From Dendrolimus kikuchii (Eukaryota; Arthropoda; Insecta; Lepidoptera; Lasiocampidae), in the NCBI GenBank assembly GCA_019925095.2, contig CM034415.1, positions 8,684,833-8,748,832 of the forward strand: a stretch of 64,000 nucleotides of DNA, in the 5' to 3' direction. Under the pieces are notes generated by a model. That model searched no databases. It was not told the DNA's origin and was given only the letters and a program-made list of their open reading frames with translations. The translations under genes and the position numbers were made by a program. Below are positions 29,619-39,915 of the stretch, one piece after another (position 1 is the stretch's first letter; the number at the start of each line of letters is the position of its first letter).

Positions 29619-30220
29619 ATTTATGTCAATTATTAAAGTAAATTTTAATATAAAAATCGGATAGATTGTAGATTGTTTGTAATAACTATTTTTTCAACAC
29701 ACTTGCTCATAAAGTGGCTCTATGGTCACCGCAATTAGGCACAGAATGACACCCATTATCAAACTGTGAGTAAAAAACATTATAACTCACTAGTGAGTTA
29801 TAGATTTTTTTTTTTTAATTTTATTGGTTGAGTTGCTTTGTTCTTAAAAAAGTTTTTATTCAAATAAAAAGATCGTGTTCTATAATATAAATTAATGTTC
29901 CTATTGCTTGCTCATTTCATGCAACTTCTTATTTAAATAGATAATTACAAAATGCAATCTTTTAAGCGTAATGTCAAAGCATTCCTTCTTGAACAAGCAT
30001 ATTATTTCAACAAATTACCCCCTTACCTAAAGTTGTCGATTATTTCTGTGCTTAAATAATAATATAATTATATAAAAATGCCTTCATAGTGACATATTTT
30101 TGTAAAATTAATAATGTTTATTGTAAATTAGATTTTTTTATTTTTTTATAATTGTAATTATGACTACGTATTATATTTCAGACACAAATATTTTTTGTTA
30201 ATGAATTAATATAAATAAAA
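29619..30220 (+). other. AT-rich spacer with a LINE C-terminal scrap at 29945-30056
   Basis: 29952-30056 reads MQSFKRNVKAFLLEQAYYFN then a stop, matching the FKR.VK.FLL...YY end of Jockey/CR1-type LINEs. The rest has nothing identifiable. Confidence 0.45.
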
Positions 30221-30800
30221 TAACTTCACGCCAGTTCCCTTGCGGGGTAGGCACGAACAACAGAGCGCCATTTAGGCTTACACACCTCACTTGCTTCTTT
30301 GACATTCATAACTCTTGTCATGCACGCTCGTCTGTTCTTAAGGCTCCTGACATCACCTTCTGCTAGTACACGATCAATTTAATCATGGAAGGTGTGTCGT
30401 GGCCTTCCACGACTTCTGCATCCATCCACTTTTGCATTGTATATCTGTTTATTCATTCTTTCATCATGCATTCTTTCCACATGCCCGAACCACCGGAGCA
30501 TTCCTTTCCTTACCTTCACCCCAACACTCTCTTTCAGACCAACTCTCTTTCTTACTTCGGTATTACGAACGCGGTCCGCGAGCGTCACTCCGCAGATTTT
30601 GCGCAGTGCTCGCATCTCAACCGCGTTTACTCTACTTTCATGCTCTCTCTTCCATACCCAACTCTCGCTTCCATACGTGAGCGTAGGTACCAGCACCGCG
30701 CTGTGTATGGCGAGCTGGGCCTTCTGGCTGAGGTTCTTAGCGCCTAGAAGTTTACCTAACGCTCCATTCAAACTATTCCCCAAATTCACTCTTCTCTCTT
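30221..30800 (-). mobile_element. RTE-family copy, reverse, ~575 bp
   Basis: Minus frame from 30789: MNLGNSLNGALGKLLGAKNL, LTYGSESWVWKREHES, KICGVTLADR, continuing to PARELA with a frame break near 30380. No clear TSD; the (CATA)n tail is nearly absent, so the 3' end may be trimmed. Confidence 0.8.
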
Positions 30801-30812
30801 ATATATGTATAG

Positions 30813-30920
30813 CCGCCTTGGACAAGCGTGGCGGGTATACTGTCCGTTCCTCTATAGTGGGAGGCCCGAGCCCAGCAGTGGGACATTTATGGGCTGCTAT
30901 TATTATTATTATTATATATA
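30813..30920 (+). mobile_element. tRNA-SINE 3' part with (ATT)n tail
   Basis: GCCGCCTTGGACAAGCGTGG, GGGAGGCCCGAGCCCAGCAG, TGGGACATTTATGGGC, (TATT)n. Same unit as the 3' third of 11342-11649; the tRNA-like head is missing. Confidence 0.75.
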
Positions 30921-30975
30921 TATGTAAGTAAGCATAAGCTAAATACTTAAAAATAAACTAAATTATAATTAAATT

Positions 30976-31085
30976 AATATAAAGTATGTAACAAATCGCT
31001 GGAAGAGGGAAGCATGCCCAGAAGGCTGGTTGCATTGCCACGCTGTATGGCAATGCTGATTCGTTGCGCGAAATATAAACCAGCC
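30976..31085 (-). pseudogene. LINE B C-terminal fragment
   Basis: Minus strand reads AGLYFAQRISIAIQRGNATS, LLGMLPSSSDLLHTLY and a stop near 30980. Confidence 0.7.
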
Positions 31086-31117
31086 TAATAAATACACAAT
31101 TTGTATTTATATGATAT

Positions 31118-31367
31118 TTATCCGTGCAGGAACGGAGAAAGAATACAATTTCCTGCGGCAATGCGGCCTGTCGTAAGAGGCGACAAAACAACCCACAGCT
31201 AGGTGGTAGGGCATTTGCCCGACTGGATGGCTACCACCCCTGTTCTAGAGTATGCCGCCATAACAGCCTTGAGTTGTGTTCCGGCATTAGTGACCAGGTT
31301 CCAGTCTCCCTTAAGAGAGCAGCAGCGCATTTGTAGCGCTTTTAGTGTTACAAATGTCCATAGGCGC
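31118..31367 (+). repeat. Repeat A copy, 3'-truncated
   Basis: Complete 5' end; stops at GTCCATAGGCG without the CCGTCTGCC block or polyA. Loss of the 3' end is unusual here, where most copies are 5'-truncated, and suggests a later deletion. Confidence 0.8.
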
Positions 31368-31767
31368 TTAATTGAATCAAATTAATGCTTCCAGCATAGC
31401 GCTACCACATTTTACCAAAATTACGTATTAATTAACTTAAATGTTATGCAAGTCGTCAAATTACTGTCTCAAAAGTACGTACCGTAGTTTATAATATGTA
31501 ATCATTGATGAAATATTATTACTTAAATAATACGTAACCTAAATGAGCGTAGTGTACAATTAGTAGCCTTGAAACAACTGCTTTTGGGGATTCTTACGCG
31601 TGTCACACTAAAAACTTAGCAAGTCTGTGATGTGGTAAGCGAGAGTCGTTTGCTTAAGTCTATTAAAACTAAGCCTATATGAATGGAGAAACAATACTAG
31701 AAACCTCACTCTGAAAAGCTTCTAAACACTGCTTGTGTAGAGGGCGTCACAGGCTATTGATATATAT
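31368..31767. other. No gene seen
   Basis: AT-rich spacer up to the TGTTACGA LTR start. Confidence 0.4.
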
Positions 31768-32830
31768 TGTTACGAGCTACACAGGACTCGAATTAAAAAT
31801 GCCGTTGGAATTACTATAGAGTTTATTAGAACTATACAAACACGTGTAAAATAGGTACAAATAAAACTAGACACTACTTTATTACAAATTGCACGATCAA
31901 TAACACGCGCAAAGTCCGTCACTATATCGCTTATCAATGTACACGTCTTGCTTGTATCATAATCGTCGCTCGACTGCCTCACCGGCACGCTTGACATATG
32001 TCGGGCGTGTCACCGCCCTGGTGGTGGTGATGTTACTTCCGGTTGTTCTCGTCTTGCTAACAGCGAGTACTTGCACAGGCACAACCTTGTAGCCAGGATC
32101 ATCCACCAGCAACTTGCTCTTAAATACGGACTTGTTTTGTCGGAGGTACCTTATTACCAATACAAGCCCGAGCCAGTTCTTGACAATGGTCAATATCTGC
32201 TCTACTGGGACCGATCAATTATCACAGACAGGACTATTGTTGCTAACAAGCCTGATATTGTGATAGTTGATCGGTCTGCGAGATGTGCTATAATTGTAGA
32301 TGTCGCGATTCCCCATGATGGTAACCTCGTGAATGCCGAGAAAGATAAACAAATAAAGTATATTGATCTTGCTCACGAGGTTACCGCTATGTGGAACCTG
32401 GACTCTAGAATCATAGTACCGATAGTGGTGTCAGTGAATGGACTAATAGCGAAGAGCCTTGATCGCCACCTTGAAAGGCTCTCGCTTGGTATCTGGTTGA
32501 AGGGTCGGATGCAGAAGGCAGCTCTGTTGGACACGGCCCGTATTGTGAGGAGATTCCTGTGTCTGGAGCCTTAACCACCGGTAGCCTGGACCCTAGGCCC
32601 CACTGCCGGCGAAGATCATTGGGCATTGTTTTATAGTAAACTGTACAATACACAATGGAAGCTCGTGGAGTGGGTTCTTCCAAGAAAATGTAATTTGCAC
32701 ACCTGCGGACGGCCAACAAAGTTGCAAACAATAACAATAAGGATTTAGTTCGACACTAATGACGGCCATAAACAAGTACAATAACAATAGGCTATTGTCT
32801 GATTGCAAATTTTAAATACGAAGTAAAGAA
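31768..32830 (+). mobile_element. LTR, forward, interrupted by a LINE fragment
   Basis: Starts TGTTACGAG at 31768. 31768-31985 aligns along its length with the reverse complement of 33502-33280 and with 57097-57310 (shared: CTCGAATTAAAA, TTATTAGAA.TATACAAACACG, AATAACACGCGCAAAGTCCG). LTR-like text resumes at about 32674 (AATTTGCACACCTGC, GACGGCCATAAACAAGTACA). The middle (about 31990-32673) is the LINE piece below. 3' border uncertain. Confidence 0.65.
32040..32574 (+). pseudogene. LINE C-terminal domain, endonuclease-like, 5'-truncated
   Basis: Frame reads LANSEYLHRHNLVARIIHQQ, then YYQYKPEPVLDNGQYLLYWD, TIVANKPDIVIVDRSAR, IIVDVAIPHDGN, EKDKQIKYIDLAHEV, and RMQKAALLDTARIVRRFLCL before TAA at 32572-32574. 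The order PD...(13 residues)...D-x-A followed by E..KQ.KY recalls the PD-(D/E)XK restriction-like endonuclease of RLE-type non-LTR elements (R2/R4 group); that fold is inference. Upstream RT is absent. The codons are open with no stops, so it is not old. Confidence 0.6.
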
Positions 32831-33000
32831 AAGAAATCTGAATGCGGGAGGGGCAATAAACCAGGTGCGCGTTTCTTTGTCGGTGTGTCACAATATCATT
32901 GTATAAAGCAGTGGCGTAGCTTGCCTTAGATGGGCTCTGTATCAAAATGTGTTGGGGGCCCCAAAGGAAAGTTAAAGGTTTTTGTAAAGGAACCAAAAAA
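32831..33000. other. Junction between convergent LTRs, hAT-like terminus
   Basis: 32909 begins CAGTGGCGTAGCTTGCC, a hAT-type end, with GGGGGCCCC downstream. No partner end with an 8-bp TSD was found. Confidence 0.35.
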
Positions 33001-33502
33001 ATGCTCGAATTGAATTAAAATAATTATATATTGATTATAATTTATTACTTCATATTTTTACATGCTGACAAAAGTGAATGCATACCTGCCTGCCATAAAG
33101 CACAGTTTATTACTTCTTTTGTTTACTTAGAAAAACAGTCTATTGTGCATTGTACTAGTTTATGGCCGTTCGCAGGAATAATTAAGCAGGTGTGCGGATT
33201 ACGTTTTCTGGGTAATTGCGTCTACGCTTGGCAGGTATGGCATATTGTATTTCTATAGTTGAGTATAAAAACAATGCCCGAATGGAGGGGTGAGGTAGTC
33301 AAAGGAAGATTACGATACAAGCAAGACGTGTGTATATGCGATAATCTGTATAGTGACGGACTTTGCGCGTGTTATTGAATCGTGCAGTTTGTACTGGTTT
33401 TGTCCAGTTATATTTGTACCTGTGTTATACGTGTTTGTATAGTTCTAATAAATTCTATAATAATTCCAACTGCATTTTAATTCGAGTCCCACACTCGTAA
33501 CA
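33001..33502 (-). mobile_element. LTR, reverse, partial
   Basis: Minus strand starts TGTTACGAGTGTGGGACTCG at 33502 and follows the 57097 LTR (CACACCTGC, GAACGGCCATAAACTAGTAC). Convergent to the LTR at 31768, so the two form a ~220-bp inverted repeat about 1.7 kb apart. Its expected TTGTAACA terminus is missing. Confidence 0.65.
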
Positions 33503-33570
33503 TTATTAACAATTAAATAAAAACAAAACTAAATTATAAATAAGTATATATACAAATTAAAATTAAAGTA

Positions 33571-34866
33571 GTAAAAGTTAAAGTGGTATCCGATGGATTA
33601 CTGTGGGATGCACAAGGTGGCTTCAGAAATGGAAGGGGATGTATGGATCAAGTTTTCTCTCTCCGCAATATCGTAGAGAAGCAGCTGGCTATGGGCCGGA
33701 AGGTTTTCTGCGGTTTTGTGGATCTAGAGAATGCATTTGACAGGGTTGTGCGGAAGGAGCTCTGGGACATATTGCCCGGATATGGGATTAAAGGCCAATT
33801 GATGCGTGCTGTGCAGTCCACTTACGAGGACTGTATGGCATGCGTGCGAGTGGATGGCAGCCTGTCGCCCTGGTTTGACGTCAATATTGGCGTCAGGCAG
33901 GGCTGCGTGCTGTCGGCTTTGCTGTTCATCCTATACCTGGACGATTGTCTCCAGAGAATAAGATTGATAGATGTTGGGGTGCGAATGAGTGATCTAGTTG
34001 TAAGCACCTTGCTTTATGCGGATGATGCCGTGCTTTTAGCCGAATCGCCATCAGAACTGCAAACACTAGTCACAATGATGAAAGATGACTGTCAGGCGAG
34101 AGGCTTACATTTGAATGCGAAGAAAACAAAGGTTATGGTGTTTGAAAGAGAAGAAACCAGAACGAATGCAAGGATAATGGTCGATGATGTTATGCTGGAG
34201 CAAGTGAATGAGTTTGTATATCTTGGATGTGCTTTTAGCAGGGATGGAAGGTACACCGCTGATATAGAAAGAAGAGTAAATTTGGGGAATAGTTCGAATG
34301 GAGCGTTAGGTAAACTTCTAGGCGCTAAGAACCTCAGCCAGAAGGCCCAGCTCGCCATAAACAACGCGGTGCTGGTACCTACGCTCACGTATGGAAGCGA
34401 GAGTTGGGTATGGAAGAGAGAGCATGAAAGTAGAGTAAACGCGGTTGAGATGCGAGCACTGCGCAAAATCTGCGGAGTGACGCTCGCGGACCGCGTTCGT
34501 AATACCGAAGTAAGAAAGAGAGTTGGTCTGAAAGAGAGTGTCGGGGTGAAGGTAAGGAAAGGAATGCTCCGGTGGTTCGGGCATGTAGAAAGAATGCATG
34601 ATGAAAGAATGACTAAACAGATATACAATGCAAAAGTGGATGGATGCAGGAGTCGTGGAAGGCCACGACACACCTTCCATGATCAAATTGATCGTGTACT
34701 AGCGGAGGGTGATGTCAGGAGCCTTAAGAACAGACGAGTGTGCATGACAAGAGTTATGAATGTCAAAGAAGCAAGTGAGGTGTGTAAGAATGGGCCTAAA
34801 TGGCGCTCTGTTGTTCGTGCCTACCCCGCAAGGGAACTGGCGTGAAGTTATGTATGTATGTATGTG
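33571..34866 (+). mobile_element. RTE-clade LINE, longest copy, 13-bp TSD
   Basis: TAAAATTAAAGTA at 33558-33570 and 34867-34879 flanks the insertion. 5'-truncated inside the RT; the 3' end is the (ATGT)n tail directly after the ORF stop, with almost no 3' UTR, as is usual for RTE. It is the best source for reconstructing this family's history in the window. Confidence 0.9.
33583..34845 (+). pseudogene. RTE reverse transcriptase (N-terminally truncated ORF)
   Basis: 420 open codons, stop 34843-34845, no internal stops. RT motifs by residue: GGFRNGRGC (12-20), FVDLENAFDRV (45-55, motif A Asp at 47), GVRQGCVLS (103-111, motif B), YADD (145-148, catalytic), LHLNAKKTKVM (175-185). A C-terminal domain common to RTE elements follows, with LGCAFSRDGRY, YGSESWVWK, MLRWFGHVERM and SRGRPRHTFHDQ. 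The endonuclease and finger regions are missing and the frame has no natural Met (GTG at 33583), so it is not expressed as such. RT chemistry residues are intact. Confidence 0.9.
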
Positions 34867-34871
34867 TAAAA

Positions 34872-34985
34872 TTAAAGTATAAAATCTAGTTGCAGACCGC
34901 TGTCAGTTGGAAACGTGCCCAAAAGACTGGCCACATTACCTCGCTGTATCGCAAGTCTTTTGGTCCCAGTTATTACTTGTAGATA
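34872..34985 (-). pseudogene. LINE B C-terminal fragment
   Basis: Minus strand reads TKRLAIQRGNVASLLGTFPT, DSGLQLDFIL and a stop near 34876. The RTE copy above is inserted in its 3' UTR. Confidence 0.65.
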
Positions 34986-35110
34986 GATAGATAGATAACA
35001 CTTTATTGTACACCATTACAGAAGACTTACGAACTAGTATTATACTAATTGTGTACAAAGGGCGGTCTTATCGCTAAAAAGCGATCTCTTCCAGACAACC
35101 CGTGGCAAGA
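34986..35110 (-). repeat. Family U LINE 3' UTR with (TATC)n tail
   Basis: Minus: GAGATCGCTTTTTAGCGATA, AGACCGCCCTTTGTACAC, GGTGTACAATAAAGTGTT, then (ATCT)n at 34981-34997. Confidence 0.65.
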
Positions 35111-35849
35111 ATATTGCTGATTAGGAGTGGCGATGGTGGTATACACATAATTATTGTACGATTATTTACATTGTAATAATAAATATATAACTATACTATA
35201 TATACAAATATACACATAAGTTATAAACATATACATGATATGGTGATAAAATGCAACTATTTAAACATAATAAATATGTAAATATATACCACATTAATTA
35301 ATCACACCGTCGTCTCAGCATGTCATAGATACTCAAACGACGGAGATGCGCGAGCGCCGCCCGCGGTCGGGTGCCCCTGCGCGACGCGACGGGTATTGCC
35401 CGTGGACACGCACCCGATTCGTTCGATCGGCAGTGCAGCTGAATGACCTTGTGTAATCTCACGCGTATATACCGTCGTTGGAATTATAATAATTGTATTT
35501 TTGTCGTGTATTTTGTTGTGGTGTACATTATATAATAAATTCATACAACTGGTTCATTTACTTGATATCCGCTAATAAACTTAGCAACCCCTTCTAATTT
35601 GTGGGCGTTATTGGTGTTGAAACCTTGGAAGGCTACCCCGACGCCGTACGACCTCAACACGCCACGGACCCCTACACCTTAATACACAATCATATTAATT
35701 AGATCATTTTTTGTCAATGAAATTGTAACTTTATGATTTGTGTACATATCGTGAGTCTTGAATTAGACCTCCTTTTTACCGTAGTTTGAAGATTGCGTAA
35801 GACATAATATATAAAAAAATTGGCCCCAAATTTGCCGCCCCTCCAAAAT
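35111..35849. other. AT-rich spacer plus a CpG-rich island, possibly an LTR end
   Basis: 35320-35460 is CpG-rich (GCGCGAGCGCCGCCCGCGG). 35470-35700 has an ATAATAAATTCATACAACTGG polyadenylation-like stretch and GTGTTGAAACCTTGG. This layout recalls the R/U5 end and leader of an insect LTR element, but no matching second LTR was found. Confidence 0.3.
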
Positions 35850-36040
35850 CGGCTACCCCAGGCTCCAGCATACTCAGCCTATTGGTAAATCCACCACTGA
35901 GTTATTCTCAAAAATGTTATTAATCTATAAAAGATTGAGGATAATATTTTGGGAACATTTGTTTACACGCTTTCCGGGCCCCTGTAGGATGGGGGCCCCG
36001 TATCTTTGATACGGCTGATACGGCGATAACTACGCCCCTG
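35850..36040 (-). mobile_element. Two hAT-like terminal fragments
   Basis: Minus from 36040: CAGGGGCGTAGTTATCGCC ... GGGGCCCCCATCC; minus from 35901: CAGTGGTGGATTTACC ... GCTGGAGCCTGGGGTAGCC. Both have the CAGNGG start of hAT/MITE ends. No paired ends or TSD found. Confidence 0.4.
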
Positions 36041-36121
36041 GTCCCGTAGGGGAACGTTACTTTCTATTTACTATTGTGCATTTATAATTTAAATAAATTT
36101 TTTAGACAAAATCTGTCCAGA

Positions 36122-36363
36122 CTTTTTTTTATTTATTGCATGAGTTCAGCAGACAGGCAGACGGCCCACTTGATAAAAAGAGGTTACCATCTCCTATGGA
36201 CATTTGCCAAACCAAAGGTGCTACAAATGCGCTGCTGCTCTCTTAAGGGAGACTGGAACTTGGTCACTAATGCCGGAACACAACTTAAGGTTGTTATGGC
36301 GACATACTCTAGACCAGGGGTGGTAGCCATCCAGTCGGGCAAATTCCCCACCACCTGGCTGTG
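36122..36363 (-). repeat. Repeat A copy, 5'-truncated, inside LINE debris
   Basis: TTTTTTTTATTTATTGCATGAG to CCACCTGGCTGTG, where LINE coding starts directly. Confidence 0.8.
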
Positions 36364-36600
36364 TATTGGGCCATCTCTCCGCATTCAAGCAAGACATGGG
36401 CGGTTGTTTCTTCTGCCTCCAGGCATGCAGACAGGGGGCTCTCGGCGACATACATATTGAAAGGATGTCTGTTAAAATTTTCATGTCCAGTGGCTGCACT
36501 AATATATTTCTGGAGAAACGCAGGTTTGTACGAGACATTGCCAGCTTGGCTTGCCTGCAATCCTCCAGGTGCGAACTAGGCTTAATAGGTCAGTAAGTCG
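36364..36600 (-). pseudogene. LINE ORF2 tail (C-terminal Cys/His region)
   Basis: Minus frame includes YKPAFLQKYISAATGHENFN, MYVAESPLSACLEAEETTAH, VLLECGEMAQY. The CxxxEET..HVLLEC pattern is the C-terminal zinc-like motif that follows the RNase H-type region in insect LINEs. Broken by the repeat A insertion at its 3' side. Confidence 0.6.
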
Positions 36601-36970
36601 AAAGTACTGTCCAGTTGCAACGCATTATCATTTTCAAACGTCACTTCACGCTTGAATATTTTCCCAGAATACGGGCCTGGATTACTAACGTCAGTTGCAT
36701 AAATGTTACTTATATGTACAATGAAAGTGATTTATGTAATCAAAATTACATTCAAATCAACTTTGTGAAATAATTACGGTCAAGTAATGCTTATGTTAGA
36801 TTTCTTTATCAGGTAAAATTCATACTTGGCGAGGCTCATCGTTCTTATACGTGAGGTATATATAGAATATGATGAAACTAGGTACACCACATGTATGTTC
36901 TTGAATTAAATTGTGATGTTTTTACGTAGTAAAGCTATGCTGGAATCATCATCTTGATTGTAGCTGTTAG
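36601..36970. other. No gene seen
   Basis: AT-rich. 36924-36960 (GTAGTAAAGC...TGCTGGAATCATC) recurs at 62991-63020 (GGTAAAGCCCTGCTGGAATC), a dispersed unit of unknown type. Confidence 0.35.
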
Positions 36971-37539
36971 GTGCTATCAGTGTTGCTCCAGGGTCAACAT
37001 TCCTGGCTTGCGGTCTCCTCCTTCTGCGAATCCGTCATGTCGCAGAAGGAGGCCGCAGAAAGAGCGAGGGAGGAGGACGCGTACGCGGACCCCGTCCGCA
37101 GGAGGCGGACCGGCGGTCGCAGGCGCCGCTACGCGCATCTTCTCCTCCCATAGTTACCGTCACAGGGGGCCGCTGTCACGGGGGTGACAGCGGACTTCCC
37201 CCCCTGCTGTACGAAGTGGGTCACTCTGCTCCCCGGGGTGGCCCAGTTACAGAGCGTAGGGGCGTCATGGTGCAGTTACTCTGTACGAGATCCCATGACG
37301 CCCCGTAAAAGCGCTATAAATGGGGCGCAGGTTTAGGTTTAGTGGGTAGTTTGGCGGCCGTTTCTCGCGACAGCTTCGTTTTAGAAGCCAGCGTGGAGGA
37401 CCGGTCGCTGAGAGTCCCACACACCCTCGATGCAGGCCTTATGCCTGCATTTTGGCCCTTCCCCCGAAGGACCCGAGGATGGTATCCAAAGACATTCCCC
37501 CTGCGTTATCAAAAAAAAAAAAAAACGTGCTATCAGTGT
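36971..37539 (+). mobile_element. R1-like LINE 3' fragment with perfect 13-bp TSD
   Basis: GTGCTATCAGTGT at 36971-36983 and 37527-37539. The element (36984-37526) starts in the ORF2 tail: AVSSFCESVMSQKEAAERAR, then an Arg-rich end and TAG at 37151-37153. A GC-rich 3' UTR with TGACAGCGG and GGTTTAGTGGGTAG and a 15-18 nt polyA follow. Related to, but clearly diverged from, 2686-3830 and 51499-52022, so a third subfamily. Confidence 0.92.
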
Positions 37540-37608
37540 GATACCACGCTTTCATAGAATATCGGTATGAGACGGATATTACTATCGATTATTTAACTTT
37601 ACTAACAC

Positions 37609-37760
37609 AAGGTTGTTATGGCGGCATACTCTAGACCAGGGGTGGTCGCCATCCAGTCGAGCAAATACTCTACCACCTGGCTGTGGGTTGTTTAGTCGCC
37701 TCTTACGACAGGCCGCCGGGCCGCAGGAAATTGTATTCTTTCTCCGTTCCTTCACGGATA
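37609..37760 (-). repeat. Repeat A, 5' half only
   Basis: Minus: TATCCGTGAAGGAACGG to TAACAACCTT; the whole 3' half is absent. Confidence 0.8.
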
Positions 37761-38375
37761 AAATTCTTGCATAAATGTAGTCATATACAGGTGTTATTCT
37801 TAGAAATACATGGTTCAGTATATTTTACCAGTTCCACTGGTGTCCAAGTAAGCAGGATCTTAATAGTTGTAAATAGTTAGTTCCTATTTATTTTATTAAG
37901 TACCTTTTATGTAACCTGGATAATATTTATTGCCTTTATTTATTAATTATATATATATCTGTTTTTGATTCAATTATTATTGTAATATGTGTATGTCAAT
38001 TATTTAATGTCTAATTTACTTTACTATTTACTACTACTAGTGGTAGGAAATTAACATTACTTATGGCTGGTTATTGACTCTTACCGACCGTTCACTTGCC
38101 TACTAATGGTTAAAATTAATTAAGGAAAGTGAATGAATAGTAAGATATAAAAGTAGGAGCCATATCATTATGGAGGTTATGTCAAATTTTAATCAGCAGT
38201 AAGGCAAATGAATGCATACCGTGTAATCTATAATATTATAAAATACTAATATATGAAACGCCCTGCCACATACGATCCGTGATAGCTCTTCGGAGAGCAG
38301 TTAAAAAAAAAAGATAAAGAGCTCTATCTTAAATTATCCTTATATATCAATATTTTACATTATATATGTATGTAT
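37761..38375. other. No gene seen
   Basis: AT-rich spacer with no recognisable repeat. Confidence 0.4.
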
Positions 38376-38712
38376 ATATGTCGGGGTGAAGGCAAGGAAA
38401 GGAATGCTCCGGTGGTTCGGGCATGTGGAAAGAATACATGATGAAAGAATGACTAAACAGATATACAATGCAAAAGTGGATGGATGCAGAAGTCGTGGAA
38501 GGCCACGACACACCTTCCATGATCAAATTGATCGTGTACTAGCAGAAGGTGATGTCAGGAGCCTTAAGAACAGACGAGCGTGCATGACAAGAGCTATGAA
38601 TGTCAAAGAAGCAAGTGAGGTGTGTAAGAATAAGCCTGAATGGCGCTCTGTTGTTCGTGCCTACCCCGCAAGGGAACTGGCGTGAAGTTATGTATGTGTA
38701 TGTATGTATGTT
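38376..38712 (+). mobile_element. RTE-family copy, 5'-truncated
   Basis: Starts VGVKARKGMLRWFGHVER and runs in frame to PARELA, stop 38683-38685, then (TATG)n. The flanks are themselves TATG-rich, so a TSD cannot be delimited. Confidence 0.85.
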
Positions 38713-38939
38713 TTCTGTACTCAATGTCTTTATATAATGCATGCTGTGTTCGCACCAAGAAGGCCAGTCAGCAACCATATTATCTGTGCTCTAGTTTTGT
38801 TTAAAAGTTTGCTAAGTTTGCGAACCAAACTAAAAAATAAATAAAAAAATGTATGTATCTTAAGAGTATCTTGTATATAACTTATTTATTTTTGTTAATC
38901 TGTTTATATTATATATTATAGGTATCATTAAATATCTTT

Positions 38940-39095
38940 AGTGTCCACAACCCTGCCTTTTACTTCTCCCCTTCTCGCTAGACTCGTAGGTTTGCTGGAA
39001 GAATCCTCTTTAAGGGTTAAGCTCGCCTTTGCACATCACTATTCTAAATTTTGTACGTAACTTTTTGTGTACAATAAAGAATAAAGAATAAATAT
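38940..39095 (+). repeat. Family U LINE 3' UTR with (AATAAAG)n tail
   Basis: GTTTGCTGGAAGAATCCTC, TTAAGCTCGCCTTTGCACATC, TTTTTGTGTACAATAAAG, AATAAAGAATAAATA. Confidence 0.6.
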
Positions 39096-39118
39096 GCCGT
39101 GTCTGTATATAAAAGCTA

Positions 39119-39344
39119 TAAAAAAAAACAAAACACCTTCCATGATCAAATTGATCGTGTACTAGCAGAAGGTGATGTCAGGAGCCTTAAGAACAGACGA
39201 GCTTGCATGACAAGAGTTATGAATGTCAAAGAGGCAAGTGAGGTGTGTAAGAATAAGCCTGAATGGCGCTCTGTTGTTCGTGCCTACCCCGCAAGGGAAC
39301 TGGCGTGAAGTTATGTATATATGTATGTATGTAAAAAAAAACAA
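39119..39344 (+). mobile_element. RTE-family copy, short, 13-bp TSD
   Basis: TAAAAAAAAACAA at 39119-39131 and 39332-39344. Insert reads TFHDQIDRVLAEGDVRSLKN to PARELA then a (TATG)n tail. Insertion in an A-run fits target-primed reverse transcription. Confidence 0.88.
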
Positions 39345-39915
39345 CTGGAATAGACTATATACACGACGGAGAACACGATGCAATTTCTTAAGATTTCTTG
39401 TCTGTTTGTTCGGGATTCACGTAAAAACTACAAAAACAGCAAAGCAAATTCTTAGACTGAAAATCTGCGCTAATTTTTATCCCGGGAATTTTTCTGGGAA
39501 TTTAAAATGTCCAGATGAAAAAAAAAATCGAATTCCATTATGTTTTTTTTACTGATCGATAGCAAATTTAATGTATGAAATGTGTGTTTTTTATCCCAAG
39601 AATCCCGCGGGAATTTTCTCGGGAGCGCTTTGAAGTTATTCAGATGCATGAAAATTAGCTTATCCGACACAGTTTGCACTAAAACGATAGCTGCAGTACT
39701 TTTCGTCTCAGGAATCTCTCGAGAATTTCAAGTCAAGCATGGACGAAGTCGCGGGCATAACCTAATGTAACATAATAATCTGTGCCCTGTCGTTATGCCA
39801 TAAATTAATAGTTAGCTGGCTTCTATATTTTATTTACTTATTAGTCTTGTGTAGTTCATGATGAAGGTACTGTTAGGAACCGGTATCTTAATCTGTTCTA
39901 AAAGAAATATTTCAC
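39345..39915. other. AT-rich spacer with dispersed-repeat scraps
   Basis: 39480-39620 contains two related segments (TATCCCGGGAATTTTTCTGGG and TATCCCAAGAATCCCGCGGG), probably an imperfect internal duplication of a non-coding repeat; 39735-39770 (GGACGAAGTCGCGGGCATAA) is a repeat H-type end. Confidence 0.4.

Noticed and set aside
34092..34686. Long antisense frames (193 and 122 codons) over the RTE RT
   Set aside because: They mirror the RTE reading frame and reappear antisense to every RTE copy (30392, 46542, 52242). Composition shadow, no domain.
32909..36040. A single 3.1-kb hAT element bounded by CAGTGGCGTAG and CTACGCCCCTG
   Set aside because: The flanking 8-mers (GTATAAAG and GTCCCGTA) do not match and the content is a patchwork of other insertions.
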